Part shown: one piece after another, positions 33,197 to 34,453 of the stretch | How positions within the stretch are numbered: position 1 is the stretch's first letter | How the letters are laid out: the number at the start of each line of letters is the position of its first letter | NCBI GenBank assembly: GCA_021300475.1 | Contig: JAJTDO010000007.1 | Location: 1 to 34,453 of the forward strand | Source: Burkholderiales bacterium | Lineage (GTDB): Bacteria > Pseudomonadota > Gammaproteobacteria > Burkholderiales > Burkholderiaceae_B | Direction: 5' to 3' | Length of the DNA stretch: 34,453 bases | The notes under the pieces: model-generated | Databases searched by the model: none | Seen by the model: the letters and a program-made list of their open reading frames with translations, nothing else | Told to the model about the DNA's origin: nothing | Made by a program: the position numbers and the translations under genes

Positions 33197-33595
33197 ATGG
33201 GAGCTTGGGTTAAGCGTACACAACGCGATTACACGATGTCTTTTAAACTGGCTGTTGTCGAGCAAATTGAAAAAGGCGAGATGAGCTATAAAGAGGCGCA
33301 GTCTCGCTATGGGATTCAGGGACGCTCGACGGTGCTGGTCTGGTTGCGCAAGCATGGGCAACTCGATTGGCATAAACTGCACGGATCCGACCTGAAGAGG
33401 AATCTAATGGAATCCGAGAAGCAATGGCAGACCCCTGAGCAGCGGATTAAGGAGCTCGAAATGCAGCTCAAGGAAGCCAATCTGAAAGCGCAGCTCTTTG
33501 AATCGATGCTCGATATCATTAAGAAGGAATACGGGGTAACTGTCCCAAAAAAGCCTTTAGGCTTGCGCTCGAAGGGCAAAAAGCTGTTCGAATAA
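33197..33595 (+). CDS. IS3-family transposase OrfA
   Basis: The protein is 132 aa with an N-terminal helix-turn-helix (RDYTMSFKLAVVEQIEKGEMS, GRSTVLVWLRKHG) that binds the element ends, and a C-terminal leucine-zipper coiled coil (RIKELEMQLKEANLKAQLFE) used for oligomerisation. The ATG at 33197 follows GAAGGAGAAG. Near its end the heptamer A-AAA-AAG (33547-33553) is in the right phase for a programmed -1 frameshift into the OrfB frame, producing the OrfAB transposase. Confidence 0.92.
   Translation: MGAWVKRTQRDYTMSFKLAVVEQIEKGEMSYKEAQSRYGIQGRSTVLVWLRKHGQLDWHKLHGSDLKRNLMESEKQWQTPEQRIKELEMQLKEANLKAQLFESMLDIIKKEYGVTVPKKPLGLRSKGKKLFE
33547..33564 (+). promoter_or_regulatory. Programmed -1 frameshift signal (A6G slippery site plus hairpin)
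   Basis: A-AAA-AAG sits in the zero frame of OrfA as CCA-AAA-AAG. After a -1 slip the reading goes on as GCC-TTT-AGG into OrfB with no stop codon. AAGCC/GGCTT (33551-33564) could form a small stem right at the site. IS3 elements use the same device. Confidence 0.8.
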
Positions 33596-33597
33596 GC

Positions 33598-34425
33598 GTG
33601 GCGCAAGCTTGTAGGTTTGTCGGCATTAGCCGTCAGGCGTATTACCAGGCACTGGTGCGAGATTCGTCAAAGACGTCACGAGATGATCATATACTCACGC
33701 GTGTACGTGATGAGCGCATGATGCAGCCTCGGGTCGGCACTCGAAAACTTCATGCCATGCTCAAGCCGGAACTGACGGCATTAGGGATTGGTTTGGGGCG
33801 GGATGCGTTGTTTAGCTTACTCAGGCGCGCCAGCCTGCTCGTACCTAACCGGCGGGCGTATCACAAGACGACAGATAGCCATCATCGATTCCGTAGACAC
33901 CCGAACCTGCTGAATGGCGAGGCAAAACGGATACCTGAACGCCCCGAGGAAGTTTGGGTCGCAGACATCACGTATTTGCCGACACGGGAGAAGTTCGCCT
34001 ACCTGAGCTTGGTGACTGATGCTTATTCACGCAAGATTGTGGGTTATCACGTTCATCCAACACTACAGACTGAAGAAGTGGCCATGGCATTCAAGAAGGC
34101 ACTAAAACAGCGAAAGAGCAAACTGCCCCTCATTCACCACTCAGATAGGGGTATTCAATACTGCTCGTCGCTATATCAGGGCATTCACAGCAAGCACGGT
34201 ATTATCTGCTCAATGACGGATGGCTATGACTGTTACCAGAATGCTCTAGCAGAACGGGTAAACGGTATCCTGAAAGGCGAGTTTCTACTCAACAAACCGG
34301 CCAATCTGGAAGAGGCCAGGAAAATGGTAGAAGAATCTGTTCAGATCTACAATCAGAAACGGCTGCATTTGAGCCTAAAATACAAAACGCCCGATGCGGT
34401 GCATCAGGCGTTCTTTGCTACTTGA
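33598..34425 (+). CDS. IS3-family transposase OrfB (DDE integrase core)
   Basis: The protein is 275 aa with the retroviral-integrase-type catalytic core: D123 (VWVADITYL), D183 (HHSDRGIQY) and E219 (NALAERVNG), with 35 residues between the last two, as in the DD(35)E class. The N-terminal region (about 25-90) has the IS3 helix-turn-helix extension with QPRVGTRKLHAML. GTG at 33598 is the formal start, but the active enzyme is expected to be the OrfAB fusion made by frameshifting, because the OrfB frame is open upstream into OrfA. Confidence 0.93.
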   Translation: MAQACRFVGISRQAYYQALVRDSSKTSRDDHILTRVRDERMMQPRVGTRKLHAMLKPELTALGIGLGRDALFSLLRRASLLVPNRRAYHKTTDSHHRFRRHPNLLNGEAKRIPERPEEVWVADITYLPTREKFAYLSLVTDAYSRKIVGYHVHPTLQTEEVAMAFKKALKQRKSKLPLIHHSDRGIQYCSSLYQGIHSKHGIICSMTDGYDCYQNALAERVNGILKGEFLLNKPANLEEARKMVEESVQIYNQKRLHLSLKYKTPDAVHQAFFAT

Positions 34426-34426
34426 A

Positions 34427-34452
34427 CCGTCAACCTATATCAGGACGGGTCA
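34427..34452 (-). repeat. IS right terminal inverted repeat
   Basis: On the minus strand it reads TGACCCGTCCTGATATAG then GTTGAC, matching the left end with mismatches in the middle. It starts right after the OrfB stop codon region and ends one base before the window edge. Confidence 0.75.
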
Positions 34453-34453
34453 C

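Larger units (their letters stand above)
33144..34452 (+). mobile_element. Complete IS3-family insertion sequence
   Basis: The element is 1309 bases with two overlapping-frame transposase genes and imperfect terminal inverted repeats. The left end reads TGACCCATCCT...GTTGAC (33144-33169), and the right end (34427-34452, reverse complement) reads TGACCCGTCCT...GTTGAC. Both tips are TG...CA as in IS3. One base remains after the right end, so the target duplication cannot be checked. Both transposase frames are intact, so it is probably active or recently inserted. Confidence 0.88.

Overview
The window looks like a chromosomal stretch of a Gram-negative betaproteobacterium, probably in the Burkholderiales. 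The composition is moderately GC-rich, SulP, TerC, HtpX, AEC and ExoVII genes are of proteobacterial type, and there is an outer-membrane barrel and periplasmic c-type cytochromes. The gene mix made me think of Limnobacter or a relative, but that genus guess is inference from memory and not proven here.

Layout. Bases 1-9525 are mostly housekeeping, membrane and stress genes: the 3' part of a SulP anion transporter, a class I-type HMG-CoA reductase, a membrane diguanylate cyclase, a cyclopropane-fatty-acid synthase followed by a triple-BON protein, a Crp/Fnr-type regulator, tRNA-Arg(CCG), htpX-terC, and a divergent LysR/NhaR-like regulator. Bases 9645-11064 hold a CsbD-like protein with a histone-like tail, abutting a cytosolic-type 5'-nucleotidase whose last part is shifted out of frame at a run of eight G.

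Bases 11057-17698 are the most unusual block. A small membrane protein is followed by four co-directional genes: a large RoxA/CCP-like diheme cytochrome c (819 aa), a second unrelated diheme protein (581 aa), a monoheme cytochrome with an EF-hand-like loop (256 aa), and a six-helix membrane protein with a His-x-His pair. I read this as an uncharacterised extracytoplasmic oxidation or electron-transfer module. It is my main candidate for an undescribed system.

Bases 17706-22786 carry an AEC transporter, a PlsC-like acyltransferase, a glyoxalase-II-like hydrolase, a small hypothetical protein, a GNAT domain fused to an exonuclease VII large subunit, and xseB. Bases 22793-29157 are all on the minus strand: a GAF protein, then a tight six-gene operon in which a LuxR-type response regulator, hybrid histidine kinase and Hpt protein (a phosphorelay) lead into an outer-membrane barrel, a PstS-like periplasmic protein and an alpha/beta hydrolase. 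A GST gene is divergent from it.

The right end (29904-34453) is accessory DNA. It has a 903-aa protein with an effector-like N-terminal half (possible NEL-type C-x-D motif) and 12 ankyrin repeats encoded by near-identical 99-bp units, then a roughly 300-bp gene-free stretch with an orphan strong terminator, then a complete IS3-family element (33144-34452) with imperfect inverted repeats and a programmed -1 frameshift signal.
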